A stretch of 64,000 bases of DNA from the NCBI RefSeq assembly GCF_014192015.1, contig NZ_JACHXJ010000004.1:62001-126000 (forward strand). Reading direction: 5' to 3'. Below are positions 32,948 through 40,622 of the stretch, piece by piece. Made by a program: the position numbers and the translations under genes. Numbering within the stretch: position 1 is the first letter of the stretch; each line of letters starts with the position of its first letter. The DNA is from Paenibacillus rhizosphaerae. GTDB lineage: Bacteria > Bacillota > Bacilli > Paenibacillales > Paenibacillaceae. The notes beneath the pieces are model-generated. The model ran no database searches and had not been told where the DNA came from. It saw only the letters and a list, made by a program, of their open reading frames with translations.

Positions 32948-33789
32948 ACCGGATCGAGGGCGTAATTTTGGATTGGGCCGGAACGGCCGTGGACTTTGGC
33001 TGCTTTGCGCCGGTGAACGTATTTGTCGATATTTTCAGCCAGGCCGGTATTGAGGTCACGATGGAGGAAGCCAGGGGACCGATGGGCATGCTCAAGATCG
33101 ACCACATCCGCGCTATGCTGTCGATGCCGAGGATTTCTGCCCTCTGGAAGAACAAGTACGGACGGGATTTCAGCGAAGAGGATGTGCATCGGCTGTACGC
33201 CGCGTTTGAGCCTGCGCTGATGGCCTCCCTTTCCGAATATACGGATCCGATACCCGGCGTGATCGAGGCGATGGAAGCACTGCGGGCGGGCGGACTGAAG
33301 ATCGGCTCGACTACAGGGTATACGCGTTCTATGATGGACATCGTCACTCAGGGCGCACGGGACAAAGGGTACTTTCCCGACCATCTTGTCACACCGGACG
33401 AAACAGGATCTTACGGCAGACCGTATCCGTACATGATTTTCCGCAACATGGAGCATCTGAAGCTGTCCGCATCCTGGAAGGTCGTCAAGGCCGGCGATAC
33501 GGCCTCCGATATCCAGGAAGGCGTGCAGGCCGGTGTATGGTCGGTCGGCGTCGTCATCGGCAGCTCGGAGATGGGCCTGAGCCAGGAGGAATACGACTGC
33601 TTGTCCGCGGATGAGCGGGACGAGGCGATAGAGCGCACGAGACGGGCGTTCCTGGCGAACGGGGCCGACTTTACGATCGATACGCTGGCCGGGCTGCCGG
33701 CACTCATCGGAACGATCAACCATATGCTGGACAAGGGCGAACGCCCGGGTCGAGAACAAGCACAGCGGCTGCAGACCGCAGAGCTTTAA
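32944..33789 (+). CDS. phnX: phosphonoacetaldehyde hydrolase (phosphonatase)
   Basis: ATG 32944 overlaps the phnW stop; 281 residues. HAD-family enzyme: nucleophile Asp10 in VILDWAGTAVD, the cap-domain Schiff-base Lys51 in GPMGMLKIDHI, STTGYTRSMMD as motif 2 and AGDTASDIQEG as the metal-binding motif. It cleaves the C-P bond of phosphonoacetaldehyde into acetaldehyde and phosphate. Together with phnW it completes 2-aminoethylphosphonate breakdown and supplies phosphate, nitrogen and carbon. A terminator follows. Confidence 0.95.
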   Translation: MNRIEGVILDWAGTAVDFGCFAPVNVFVDIFSQAGIEVTMEEARGPMGMLKIDHIRAMLSMPRISALWKNKYGRDFSEEDVHRLYAAFEPALMASLSEYTDPIPGVIEAMEALRAGGLKIGSTTGYTRSMMDIVTQGARDKGYFPDHLVTPDETGSYGRPYPYMIFRNMEHLKLSASWKVVKAGDTASDIQEGVQAGVWSVGVVIGSSEMGLSQEEYDCLSADERDEAIERTRRAFLANGADFTIDTLAGLPALIGTINHMLDKGERPGREQAQRLQTAEL

Positions 33790-33813
33790 TGGCATACAGT
33801 GCAGCTGTCACCT

Positions 33814-33837
33814 AACCGCGCTTCGGCGCGGTTTTTT
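33814..33837 (+). terminator. rho-independent terminator of the phosphonate operon
   Basis: AACCGCGC / GCGCGGTT with loop TTCG, then TTTT, 25 bases after the phnX stop. Confidence 0.92.
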
Positions 33838-33858
33838 GTATTGACCTAGTTCATTCGC

Positions 33859-33874
33859 GCAACTTTTCAGTTGC
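33859..33874. promoter_or_regulatory. ArsR-type operator copy 1
   Basis: GCAACTTTTCAGTTGC, five-base arms with a six-base spacer. Its start is 29 bases from that of copy 2, close to three helical turns, so both lie on one face of the DNA. Confidence 0.75.
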
Positions 33875-33881
33875 TTATTCT

Positions 33882-33910
33882 TTACATGCAACCTTGAAGT
33901 TGCTTATAAT
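33882..33910 (+). promoter_or_regulatory. promoter of the ArsR gene, probably giving a leaderless mRNA
   Basis: TTACAT at 33882-33887 and TATAAT at 33905-33910 with a 17-base spacer. The expected start of transcription falls at 33916-33918, on the ATG of the next gene. Confidence 0.7.
33888..33903. promoter_or_regulatory. ArsR-type operator copy 2
   Basis: GCAACCTTGAAGTTGC, with the same arms as copy 1. It fills the spacer between the -35 and -10 of the ArsR promoter, so binding would block RNA polymerase. Confidence 0.8.
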
Positions 33911-33916
33911 GGATTT

Positions 33917-34195
33917 ATGAACGGGGACAAAGACGCTATATTCAAAGCTCTTAGCGACTCGACTCGGCGGCTTATGTTAGACGAGCTATCCGATCGCAAC
34001 GAGCTGACGTTGTATGAACTGACGGCACGCCTCATTATGAAGCATGAGCTCTCCATTTCGCGGCAGGCGATTGCCAAACATCTTGCTGCATTGGAAGAGG
34101 CGGGGCTCGTCAAGACAGAAAAAAAGGGGAAATATCGGGTCATTATATTCAACAACGAGCCGCTTAAACATTTGCTGGAAGGATGGGTAAAGTAA
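33917..34195 (+). CDS. ArsR family winged-helix regulator, apparently leaderless
   Basis: Protein of 92 residues, all winged helix: KALSDSTRRLMLDELSDRNE, ELTARL, ISRQAIAKHLAALEEAGLVK and the wing KKGKYRVIIFNNEPL. It lacks the paired Cys of metal sensors, and resembles ArsR proteins found beside VOC or SRPBCC genes. No ribosome binding site precedes the ATG and the predicted transcript starts at the ATG itself. Two palindromes over the promoter suggest autorepression. The VOC gene starts 63 bases downstream and is probably co-transcribed. Confidence 0.88.
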   Translation: MNGDKDAIFKALSDSTRRLMLDELSDRNELTLYELTARLIMKHELSISRQAIAKHLAALEEAGLVKTEKKGKYRVIIFNNEPLKHLLEGWVK

Positions 34196-34258
34196 TTTTA
34201 TGGGACCAGATTGTAACAAGAGCACCAATACCATAACTTTCAAAGGAGGCAAAGAAGG

Positions 34259-34642
34259 ATGAAAATCGTTGTGACCAGTATATTTGTATCAGACCAAGAT
34301 CGGGCACTGAAGTTTTATTCGGAAAAGCTGGGGTTTGTAAAAAAGGAGGACGTGCCCGTCGGCGAATACAGGTGGATCACGCTTGTTTCTCCCGACGAGC
34401 AGAACGGTACCGAGCTCTTACTCGAACCGAATGACCATCCTGCCGCCAAAGAGTACCAATCGAAGATATTTGCTGATGGCATCCCGGCAACGATGTTTGG
34501 GGTGGAGGATATTGATACAGAGTACAAGCGGCTATTGGAAAACGGCGTGAAGTTTACAATGGAGCCGACCCAAATGGGCGATCTCACCATAGCCGTCTTC
34601 GACGATACATGCGGCAACCTTATTCAGATTGTGCAGAAGTGA
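34259..34642 (+). CDS. VOC superfamily protein (glyoxalase/bleomycin resistance-like)
   Basis: Protein of 127 residues after an AAAGGAGG site. Two beta-alpha-beta-beta-beta modules are visible: IVVTSIFVSDQDRALKFYSE with KLGFVKKEDVPVGEYRWITL, and MFGVEDIDTEYKRLLENGVK with IAVFDDTCGNLIQIVQ. Metal-ligand positions are poorly conserved in the first strand (Ser instead of His), and a Glu in ELLLEP and a Gln near the end remain. Members bind or transform small molecules. With an ArsR partner it may be a ligand-inducible detoxification gene; no substrate can be named. Confidence 0.85.
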   Translation: MKIVVTSIFVSDQDRALKFYSEKLGFVKKEDVPVGEYRWITLVSPDEQNGTELLLEPNDHPAAKEYQSKIFADGIPATMFGVEDIDTEYKRLLENGVKFTMEPTQMGDLTIAVFDDTCGNLIQIVQK

Positions 34643-34678
34643 CTTCATGCCGGTTCTGATGGATTAACTACTTTGATG

Positions 34679-34708
34679 TTAACCCTGTCCTTTTGTAGGG
34701 ATGGGGTT
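34679..34708 (+). terminator. weak hairpin after the VOC gene
   Basis: TTAACCCTGTCC and GGGATGGGGTTA pair imperfectly around TTTTGTA. The trailing bases are AT-rich rather than a pure T tract, so terminator function is only likely. Confidence 0.4.
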
Positions 34709-34832
34709 ATATTTATTAAATAGGTTTTATCTTCTGGAGATCGGCTGAAGAAGCCCCTGCAATAATGTACTATCCGCTTACCGGCTCCGCACCCTATAAT
34801 GCTAAAAAACGATGGTGTGAGGAGTATCCAAC

Positions 34833-35429
34833 ATGAACATTGCTTCTTTTCTGCTGTACTGTGTCATTGTTACCTTTACGCCGGGACCATCGAATATCGT
34901 GATTTTGGCGGCGGTCCGGCAGGAAGGCTTCAAGAAAGCGGCCAAATATATTGCCGGGGCTTCTATCGCTTACTCGTTGCTGGTGGCCGCTTCGGTCGTG
35001 GTGAACCGTGAGCTGGTTACGGGGATGCCCGTCGTCCTGACGGTGCTGCGGATCGCCGGAAGCCTGTTCATTCTGTACCTGGCTTACCAGATTTACCGCA
35101 TGGATGTGTCCAAGGCGGCGGCCAAGCAGACGGCGTCCTTTATGTCGGGATTTTGGATGCAGTTTTTGAACCCGAAGGTGGTGCTGTTCACCATTACCGT
35201 CATTCCCATTTACGTCATGCCGTATTATTCATCAGGATGGGTCTTGGCCCTGTTTGTGGGATTGGTCTCGCTGATCGGCGTGGCCGCTTATTTTTCCTGG
35301 GGGCTGTTCGGCACACTGCTCAAGGGGATTCTGCAAAAATACCAAAAAATTTCGAATGCCGTTTTCGCCCTGCTTTTGGTATACTCGGCCATAATGGTAT
35401 CCGGGATCACGGACATCGCGAGGGGGTGA
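34833..35429 (+). CDS. LysE family translocator
   Basis: Protein of 198 residues, six predicted membrane helices. The first helix ends in FTPGPSNIVILAAVRQEGFK, the LysE/RhtB signature (TPGP-N), and a later stretch FWMQFLNPKVVLFTITVIPIY carries the conserved NPK. The family exports amino acids or derivatives using the proton gradient. A good GAGGAG site precedes the ATG. An AraC-type regulator follows after seven bases and is probably co-transcribed, a frequent pairing for amino-acid exporters. Confidence 0.92.
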   Translation: MNIASFLLYCVIVTFTPGPSNIVILAAVRQEGFKKAAKYIAGASIAYSLLVAASVVVNRELVTGMPVVLTVLRIAGSLFILYLAYQIYRMDVSKAAAKQTASFMSGFWMQFLNPKVVLFTITVIPIYVMPYYSSGWVLALFVGLVSLIGVAAYFSWGLFGTLLKGILQKYQKISNAVFALLLVYSAIMVSGITDIARG

Positions 35430-35436
35430 GCGGAGG

Positions 35437-36222
35437 ATGGAACGGTTCGAGTATAAGCAGGCAGCAGGCATTACCGCACTGTCGGCGAGCATTGCCGATT
35501 TTACGTACAAAAAGCACTGCCACGAAGAGTACGCGCTCGGCGTCACCCTCCGCGGCGTTCAGCAGTATGACCTGGAGGGGAGCCTGCAGTCCTCCCACTC
35601 CAGCGGCGTCATGCTGTTTCATCCCGAGCAGACGCATGACGGCTGGTCGCAGGACCGCACGGGCATCGATTATGTGATGCTTTATATTCACCCGGATCAG
35701 TTCCTGGAGGCCTTGGGAAAAAAAGAAGTGCTCCGCTTCTCTCAGCCCATCGTATACGATGAGGGGCTGCGGCGCAGCATTCTCGATCTGTCGGGTGCCG
35801 TCGCCGGCGGCCAATCCGAAGATGTATGCAGTGAGCTGCTGTTTCGGGTTGCGGGCCACTTTTCGCAGGACATCCTGCGGCCGATGGACATCAAGGCCCC
35901 GTCGTTCACCCGTAAAGCTAAAGAACGGATTCATGAGAACCTGGAGCATGTGCTTCGCCTGGACGAAATCAGCGGGGAGTTTGGAATGTCCAAATACCAG
36001 TTCATCCGGGCCTTCAAAGCCAACACCGGACTCTCACCCTACCAGTACTTCCTGAACTGCCGCTTGGAGCGGGCCCGGCAGCTGATCGAAAAGCACCGGG
36101 ATATTTACCTGGCAGTGAGCAGCTGCGGTTTTGTGGATCTCGCCCATCTGAATCGCCACTACAAGCATGTGTACGGCACGACGGCATTCGAATATTTGTC
36201 TTACTTGGAGGGGAAGATCTGA
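35437..36222 (+). CDS. AraC family transcriptional regulator
   Basis: Protein of 261 residues. The N-terminal half (about 15-130) is an AraC-type cupin with HCHEEYALGVTLRGVQQY and HPEQTHDGW. The C-terminal 100 residues hold two helix-turn-helix motifs, LDEISGEFGMSKYQFIRAFK with TGLSPYQYFLNCRLERAR and a second ending CGFVDLAHLNRHYKHVYGTT. It probably binds an amino acid or related ligand and controls the LysE exporter whose gene ends seven bases upstream. Followed by a terminator. Confidence 0.9.
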   Translation: MERFEYKQAAGITALSASIADFTYKKHCHEEYALGVTLRGVQQYDLEGSLQSSHSSGVMLFHPEQTHDGWSQDRTGIDYVMLYIHPDQFLEALGKKEVLRFSQPIVYDEGLRRSILDLSGAVAGGQSEDVCSELLFRVAGHFSQDILRPMDIKAPSFTRKAKERIHENLEHVLRLDEISGEFGMSKYQFIRAFKANTGLSPYQYFLNCRLERARQLIEKHRDIYLAVSSCGFVDLAHLNRHYKHVYGTTAFEYLSYLEGKI

Positions 36223-36255
36223 CCTCGTTATCTTCGCTTTTATAGGTTGGTTTTT

Positions 36256-36291
36256 GCGGCTCGTCATCCGAAGGGATGGCGGGCTTTTTTT
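36256..36291 (+). terminator. rho-independent terminator after the AraC gene
   Basis: GGCTCGTCATCC / GGATGGCGGGC with loop GAAG and seven T. Stem has two mismatched or wobble positions. Confidence 0.8.
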
Positions 36292-36462
36292 GTGTTTGGA
36301 ACACTGCGACCAACTCTATGGATGAAGATCCTGTCCGCCGGGCTGGCCCTCTCGTTAACATCTCCCTCATGGAACCGGATAGAACGGCTGCCTTATTCGC
36401 GCGGCGTTTTAAAAGGAAATGTTTCGGGCACAATGGATGTCATGAAATGTTCATGATTATAG

Positions 36463-36481
36463 TATAGGGTACTAGGGTATA
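36463..36481. promoter_or_regulatory. GGGTA direct repeat before ydhK, candidate operator
   Basis: TATAGGGTACTAGGGTATA contains TAGGGTA twice, eight bases apart, and is close to an imperfect palindrome. G-tract operators of this look are used by CsoR-type copper sensors, but no regulator gene is adjacent. Confidence 0.35.
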
Positions 36482-36524
36482 TTGAAAGAGGACAGTCATT
36501 CTGAAGACGAAGAGGAGTGCTGAT

Positions 36525-37121
36525 ATGATGAAAAATCAATGGCTTATGCTCATTGCCGCGGCCATGCTGCTGCTGGGAGGGTGCCAGAACAATGACACCG
36601 CGTCAGAACCGGCATCCGTGACTCCGTCGCAGCACGAGCACGCAGCGGACGATTCGGACATGAACATGGACCAGATGGACGAGATGCACCATTCCGGCTC
36701 CGGGGAAGTCCCCGAAGGGCTGAAAGAAGCGGCGAATCCGGCCTTCAAAGTGGGAAGCCAGGCGATCATCGAGGCCGGCCACATGAAAGGGATGAAGGGC
36801 GCCAAGGCTACCATCGTCGGTGCGTATGACACGACGGCTTATGCCGTCTCCTATACGCCGACGACCGGGGGGCCTAAGGTGACGAACCATAAGTGGGTGA
36901 TCCACGAGGAGGTCCAGAACGCCGGTGCCGAGCCGTTCAAGCCCGGTGACGAGGTCGTTCTGGAGGCGGATCATATGCCTGGAATGAAGGGCGCCAAGGC
37001 CACCATCGATTCCGCTGAGAAAACGACGGTGTATATGGTGGATTACGAGCCAACGACGGGCGGCAATCCGGTCACAAACCATATGTGGGTTACGGGAAGC
37101 GAGCTGTCGGCTGCCCAATAA
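36525..37121 (+). CDS. YdhK family lipoprotein with two DUF1541 repeats
   Basis: Protein of 198 residues. A lipoprotein signal (LLLGGC, Cys near residue 20) is followed by a His/Met/Asp-rich linker (EHAADDSDMNMDQMDEMHH) that looks able to bind metal. Two DUF1541 repeats of about 60 residues follow, each with the pattern GxxAxIxAxHMxGMKGAKATI, YxVxYxPTTGGxxVTNHxWV. YdhK-like proteins are surface lipoproteins of unknown function, often near copper or redox genes; the Met- and His-rich segments fit a copper role but do not prove it. Confidence 0.9.
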   Translation: MMKNQWLMLIAAAMLLLGGCQNNDTASEPASVTPSQHEHAADDSDMNMDQMDEMHHSGSGEVPEGLKEAANPAFKVGSQAIIEAGHMKGMKGAKATIVGAYDTTAYAVSYTPTTGGPKVTNHKWVIHEEVQNAGAEPFKPGDEVVLEADHMPGMKGAKATIDSAEKTTVYMVDYEPTTGGNPVTNHMWVTGSELSAAQ

Positions 37122-37139
37122 TCGCTTGAAAACCCCAAA

Positions 37140-37173
37140 CAACAAAGGGCCACGATCAAATGGCCCTTTGTTG
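37140..37173 (+). terminator. strong hairpin after ydhK
   Basis: CAACAAAGGGCCA / TGGCCCTTTGTTG, 13 perfect pairs around an eight-base loop. No long T tract follows, but placement 18 bases after the stop suggests termination or mRNA protection. Confidence 0.7.
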
Positions 37174-37253
37174 ATTTCCGGGAGACGCTCGTAGGAGGGC
37201 AGCTATACGGATCCGACCGCCCCTTTCAGTATTGGACAAGCGCCGAGTGTAAA

Positions 37254-37277
37254 AAAACACCCTCTAAGGGTGCTAAA
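37254..37277 (-). terminator. rho-independent terminator of the LCP gene
   Basis: Read on the minus strand: AGCACCCT, loop TAG, AGGGTGTT, then seven T. It follows the LCP stop codon by about 60 bases. Confidence 0.8.
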
Positions 37278-37337
37278 GGTGCTCACGCGAGTATGAGTCG
37301 GGGATTCCAATCTTTACTTTCCGGGAAGGCGGATGAG

Positions 37338-38411
37338 TTACTCCCCTGAATACAGGCCGATGCGGTTCCCGAGTGTTGACAGCTTCTTCGGCTTTTGGTC
37401 CAGCTCGCCGGCCAAGGCGGTCAGTGCGTCTTTGAGCTGCTGCTCGTTCCAATACACGTAAGGGCTTTTCCACTGGCCTTCCACGGTCTGCATCTGGATC
37501 TGATCCGGTTTCATTTTTTTATAATTGAGGAGCCACCGCTCCATATTCTTGGCAGGAATGTCCGTTTGGACCTGCTCCCCGATAATGTCAAGTACCTGTC
37601 CCCATTGGCTGACGCCTTTAAATGAAGTAAGCTTGTCCAGGACCTGATTCAGCACCTGCTGCTGGCGGCGGTTCCGGTCGAAATCCGAAGACGGCGACGA
37701 TCCGTCGTTGGACTTCCGGTACCGGACGAAGTCGAGCGCCTCCTTGCCGTCCAGATGCTGCATGCCCTTGCGCAAATTGATATCCGTGCCGTCTGCCGTA
37801 TCCTTGTAGCGCATGTCCATGTCGACGTCGACATCCACGCCGCCGACGGCATCGATGATTTGACGGAATCCTTCAAAGTTGATCATCACCATATAATCGA
37901 CCGGAAAATGGAACAAATCGCCGAAGAACTCCTTCGTGTCGGCCATGGCCGCCTTTTTGTCCTTGATATAGTAATGGGCGTAATAGTAGTTGGCTTTATG
38001 CGTCCCCAGCTGGGATTGGCTGATTTTTAGATCCCTGGGGATGGACAACAAGCTTGCCGATTTCTTTTCAGGATTCAGCGCACCCATAATCATTACATCG
38101 GTATTGATCGTCCCGCCGCTGCCTTCGCGGTTGTCAATTCCGGCGAGCAGAAAAGTCATCGGCTTCATGTCTGCCTCGGTTACGCTTTCAACCGGCGGCT
38201 CGCTGACAGTCTCTCTCGGTTCCTGCTGCTGGGACTGGGGTGCGTAATATTCGGCGGCAGCCGAAATTTTATGTAAGGTTGATATCGCTTTATGATGCAA
38301 AAATCCAAGGAATCCGCCTACTCCGATCAGCAGGAGCGCGATGACGGCCGTGATGCTGAGCATCCACTTGCGGAGCCGGCTCATTTTCTTCTTTGTGGAA
38401 CGTGGTTGCAT
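37338..38411 (-). CDS. LytR-CpsA-Psr (LCP) family cell-envelope transferase
   Basis: ATG 38411 with GGAGGATGTT upstream is chosen; 357 residues. A basic tail and one membrane helix (about 17-38) anchor the enzyme outside the membrane. The LCP domain (about 85-240) has FLLAGIDNREG, RTDVMIMG-like NTDVMIMGAL, LSIPRDLKI, INFEGFRQIIDAVGGVDVDV and ALDFVRYRKSN followed by the FDRNRRQQQVL motif. Catalytic Asp and Arg residues are present. LCP enzymes attach teichoic acids or other glycopolymers to peptidoglycan from lipid carriers. The gene is monocistronic. Confidence 0.92.
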   Translation of the reverse strand: MQPRSTKKKMSRLRKWMLSITAVIALLLIGVGGFLGFLHHKAISTLHKISAAAEYYAPQSQQQEPRETVSEPPVESVTEADMKPMTFLLAGIDNREGSGGTINTDVMIMGALNPEKKSASLLSIPRDLKISQSQLGTHKANYYYAHYYIKDKKAAMADTKEFFGDLFHFPVDYMVMINFEGFRQIIDAVGGVDVDVDMDMRYKDTADGTDINLRKGMQHLDGKEALDFVRYRKSNDGSSPSSDFDRNRRQQQVLNQVLDKLTSFKGVSQWGQVLDIIGEQVQTDIPAKNMERWLLNYKKMKPDQIQMQTVEGQWKSPYVYWNEQQLKDALTALAGELDQKPKKLSTLGNRIGLYSGE

Positions 38412-38679
38412 AACATCCTCCAATCCTGTTCTATCAAAAAAAGCACTATACATATGTATACTATAAATATTACAAGCGAGCAACTTTACATAGATTTCAT
38501 TATACAATGTATAAAGTAGAACCTTTATCGAGCCCATGATGGATCCTGAGGTAGAATTTTAATAGAACTCCTTGACATTCACCGCATGCTGGAATAAGAT
38601 GGATTCATAAATGACAGTAAGCACTGACGGACATTTTTGGAGAGCGATATTTGCAGTTTGATCTAAGGAGGGATTTCTG
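38412..38679. other. divergent intergenic region
   Basis: AT-rich region between the LCP gene and the monooxygenase gene. A near-palindrome TATACATATGTATA lies at about 38449-38462. TTGACA at 38571-38576 with TAAGAT at 38594-38599 (17-base spacer) is a plausible promoter for the plus-strand gene. Confidence 0.5.
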
Positions 38680-39018
38680 ATGGGGGGGAGTAATAACGCC
38701 AGCCAGCCGGTCATTTGGGTCAACACATTTAAGGTGAAGCCGGGGAAGCTGGACGAATTCATTCGGGTTCAGACGGAGGAACTGCATTCTTTTGCAGAGC
38801 GCGACAGTGTCAAGGGCGTGCTCGGAAGCCGCTTCTTGCGCGCATCGCATAGAGACCGGGCCATAGCCGTTACTCTTTTTGAAAGTGTAGAGTCACATCA
38901 AACCTGGCTCAAGCAGGCGGATTTCTCCACACATTACGATAAGGTCAAAGATCTGATCGAAGTGGCGGAAGGCGATTACTTTACGGTCGAGGCCGCTTTT
39001 GGGGCAACGATCGAGTAA
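38680..39018 (+). CDS. antibiotic biosynthesis monooxygenase (ABM) domain protein
   Basis: Protein of 112 residues after TAAGGAGGG. The ABM ferredoxin-like fold shows as VIWVNTFKVKPGKLDEFIRV, then VLGSRFLRASHRDRAIAVTL and FESVESHQTWLKQADFS. Family members oxidise small aromatic compounds without cofactors, or remove haem in the case of IsdG, but the haem His/Asn pair is not evident here. The gene precedes an FMN reductase gene by about 140 bases on the same strand and may act with it on quinones or similar compounds. Confidence 0.85.
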   Translation: MGGSNNASQPVIWVNTFKVKPGKLDEFIRVQTEELHSFAERDSVKGVLGSRFLRASHRDRAIAVTLFESVESHQTWLKQADFSTHYDKVKDLIEVAEGDYFTVEAAFGATIE

Positions 39019-39156
39019 GTAGGGAGCCGAGGGCTGGACAGCTTATGGAGGGTCAGCTAGCAAAGGAACCATGAAGTGCACCCAGAGTGACAGTAAGTGC
39101 TTGCTGTCATTCTGATGATAAAAACGATTTGGGATATGGAAGGGAGAAATCAAATC

Positions 39157-39732
39157 ATGACCAACATTGGAATCATTATTGGAAGCACCAGACCCGGAAG
39201 GAACGGGGAGGCGATCGGCCGCTGGGTGCATGAAATCGCAAGCGGGCGGAGCGACGCCAGATTTGAACTGATCGATATCGTGGATTACCGGCTGCCGCTG
39301 TTCGATGAGCCGATGTCCCCGATCATGGGACAGTACACCAAAGATCATACGGTAGCGTGGTCGAAGAAAATCGCCGAGTTTGACGGCTACGTGTTCGTGA
39401 CTCCCGAATACAACAAGTCGATTCCCGGTGCGCTGAAGAACGCCATCGATTTCTTGTACCATGAATGGAACAACAAGGCCGCAGGCATCGTGGCTTATGG
39501 CGGCGGCGGAGGCTCGCGAGCAGCAGAGGCGCTGCGTCTGATCCTTGGGGAGCTGATGGTAGCCGACGTTCGCGCGCAGGTGGGACTGTCCCTGCATACC
39601 GATTTTGAAAATTACACGGTCCTGAAGCCGGGAGCCCATCAGGAGGCGGCGGTTCACGCCATGCTTGATCAGCTCGTGTCCTGGAGCGAGGCACTGAAGA
39701 CCGTCCGGCTGAAGGAGAAGGCTCACGCCTAA
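39157..39732 (+). CDS. NAD(P)H-dependent FMN reductase
   Basis: ATG 39157 with AGGGAG upstream gives MTNIGIIIGSTRPGR; 191 residues. Flavodoxin-like fold: GSTRPGRNG binds FMN phosphate, and TPEYNKSIPGALKNAIDFL is the conserved azoreductase/NADPH-FMN reductase motif (PEYN), followed by AYGGGGGSRAAEALR. The enzyme reduces FMN, quinones or azo compounds with NAD(P)H in the cytoplasm. It probably works with the preceding ABM monooxygenase. No terminator with a T tract was clear after it. Confidence 0.92.
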   Translation: MTNIGIIIGSTRPGRNGEAIGRWVHEIASGRSDARFELIDIVDYRLPLFDEPMSPIMGQYTKDHTVAWSKKIAEFDGYVFVTPEYNKSIPGALKNAIDFLYHEWNNKAAGIVAYGGGGGSRAAEALRLILGELMVADVRAQVGLSLHTDFENYTVLKPGAHQEAAVHAMLDQLVSWSEALKTVRLKEKAHA

Positions 39733-39918
39733 CGAGCTCTCTATTCATTCGCAGGAGCCAATCCGGAGGAGAATGCCGGGTTGGCTTTTTGCATAGGGAG
39801 AGATCTCTTCTGTGCCAAAATAGTTTTTTTCTACTATAGTATAGCTTGTATGCATCCAGGCATGCACCTGCCCTTCAAACGAGTATTCCTTGACAATACC
39901 GTCAAAGACGCCTAAGAT

Positions 39919-39934
39919 TAGAATGAACGTTCTA
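39919..39934. promoter_or_regulatory. TetR operator copy A (before tetR)
   Basis: TAGAATGAACGTTCTA with arms TAGAA / TTCTA and internal perfect GAACGTTC. It lies 35 bases before the TetR gene and overlaps the place where its promoter must be. Confidence 0.8.
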
Positions 39935-39968
39935 TCGTAAAACGAATGCAGGCTGGAGGTAACCGATC

Positions 39969-40547
39969 ATGTTTGAGAAATACAACAAAGTTCAGCAGGC
40001 AGTGCTGGAAACGACGCTGCGGATTATTATCGAAAAAGAGCTCCAGGCGACGTCGATGGCGCTGATCGCCAAGGAATCAGGGGTCTCTACCGGAAGTATT
40101 TATCATTATTTTTCAAGTAAGGAAGAAATTATTAACGAGCTGTATCGAGCGATCGTTCTATACAACGGAGAATATGTCACACGGGGGATGGACGCCAAAG
40201 AACCGGTCCGGACGCGTTTTAACCGCGCCTGGGAGAAGGTGTTCGAGATTAACCTGATGAACCCGGAAGCCTCTCAGTTTGTTGAGCAGTACTCGTTCTC
40301 GCCTTATATTTCCGATGCCGTCAAGAGGGAATCGTATGAGGGCGGCTGGTGTAAGCCGATGGCGGCTTTGTACGCCAAAGCGATCGATTACCAGCTGTTC
40401 ATCGAGCAGGAGCCGGCCATGATGGTTCAGATGCATTACGGCACGATGGCTTACCTGGTCAAAGGGCATTTACAGAAGCATTTTACGCTGACGGATGAAG
40501 TGATTCAAACGGTGATTAACTCCTGCTGGAAGTCGGTCGCCAAATAA
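39969..40547 (+). CDS. TetR/AcrR family transcriptional regulator
   Basis: Protein of 192 residues. Helix-turn-helix region: QQAVLETTLRIIIEKELQATSM, LIAKESGVSTGSIYHYFSSK, EEIINELYRA. The C-terminal region has a conserved NPEASQFVEQYSFSPYIS stretch seen in the TetR_C_32-like group. Two copies of one palindrome precede this gene and the SDR gene that follows after 75 bases; a third lies beyond. It therefore probably represses itself and the dehydrogenase. Confidence 0.9.
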   Translation: MFEKYNKVQQAVLETTLRIIIEKELQATSMALIAKESGVSTGSIYHYFSSKEEIINELYRAIVLYNGEYVTRGMDAKEPVRTRFNRAWEKVFEINLMNPEASQFVEQYSFSPYISDAVKRESYEGGWCKPMAALYAKAIDYQLFIEQEPAMMVQMHYGTMAYLVKGHLQKHFTLTDEVIQTVINSCWKSVAK

Positions 40548-40572
40548 CTCCGCACCGAAGGTGTGGTTTTTT
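40548..40572 (+). terminator. rho-independent terminator between tetR and the SDR gene
   Basis: CCGCACC / GGTGTGG with loop GAA, then six T. It begins right after the TetR stop codon, so the SDR gene needs its own promoter downstream. Confidence 0.8.
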
Positions 40573-40580
40573 CAGCCCAT

Positions 40581-40596
40581 TAGAATGAACGTTCGA
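40581..40596. promoter_or_regulatory. TetR operator copy B (before the SDR gene)
   Basis: TAGAATGAACGTTCGA, two bases short of perfect symmetry. It is followed by TATAATAAT at 40597-40605, so it covers the spacer of the SDR promoter. Confidence 0.8.
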
Positions 40597-40622
40597 TATA
40601 ATAATGAAAAGGAGCAAATACA

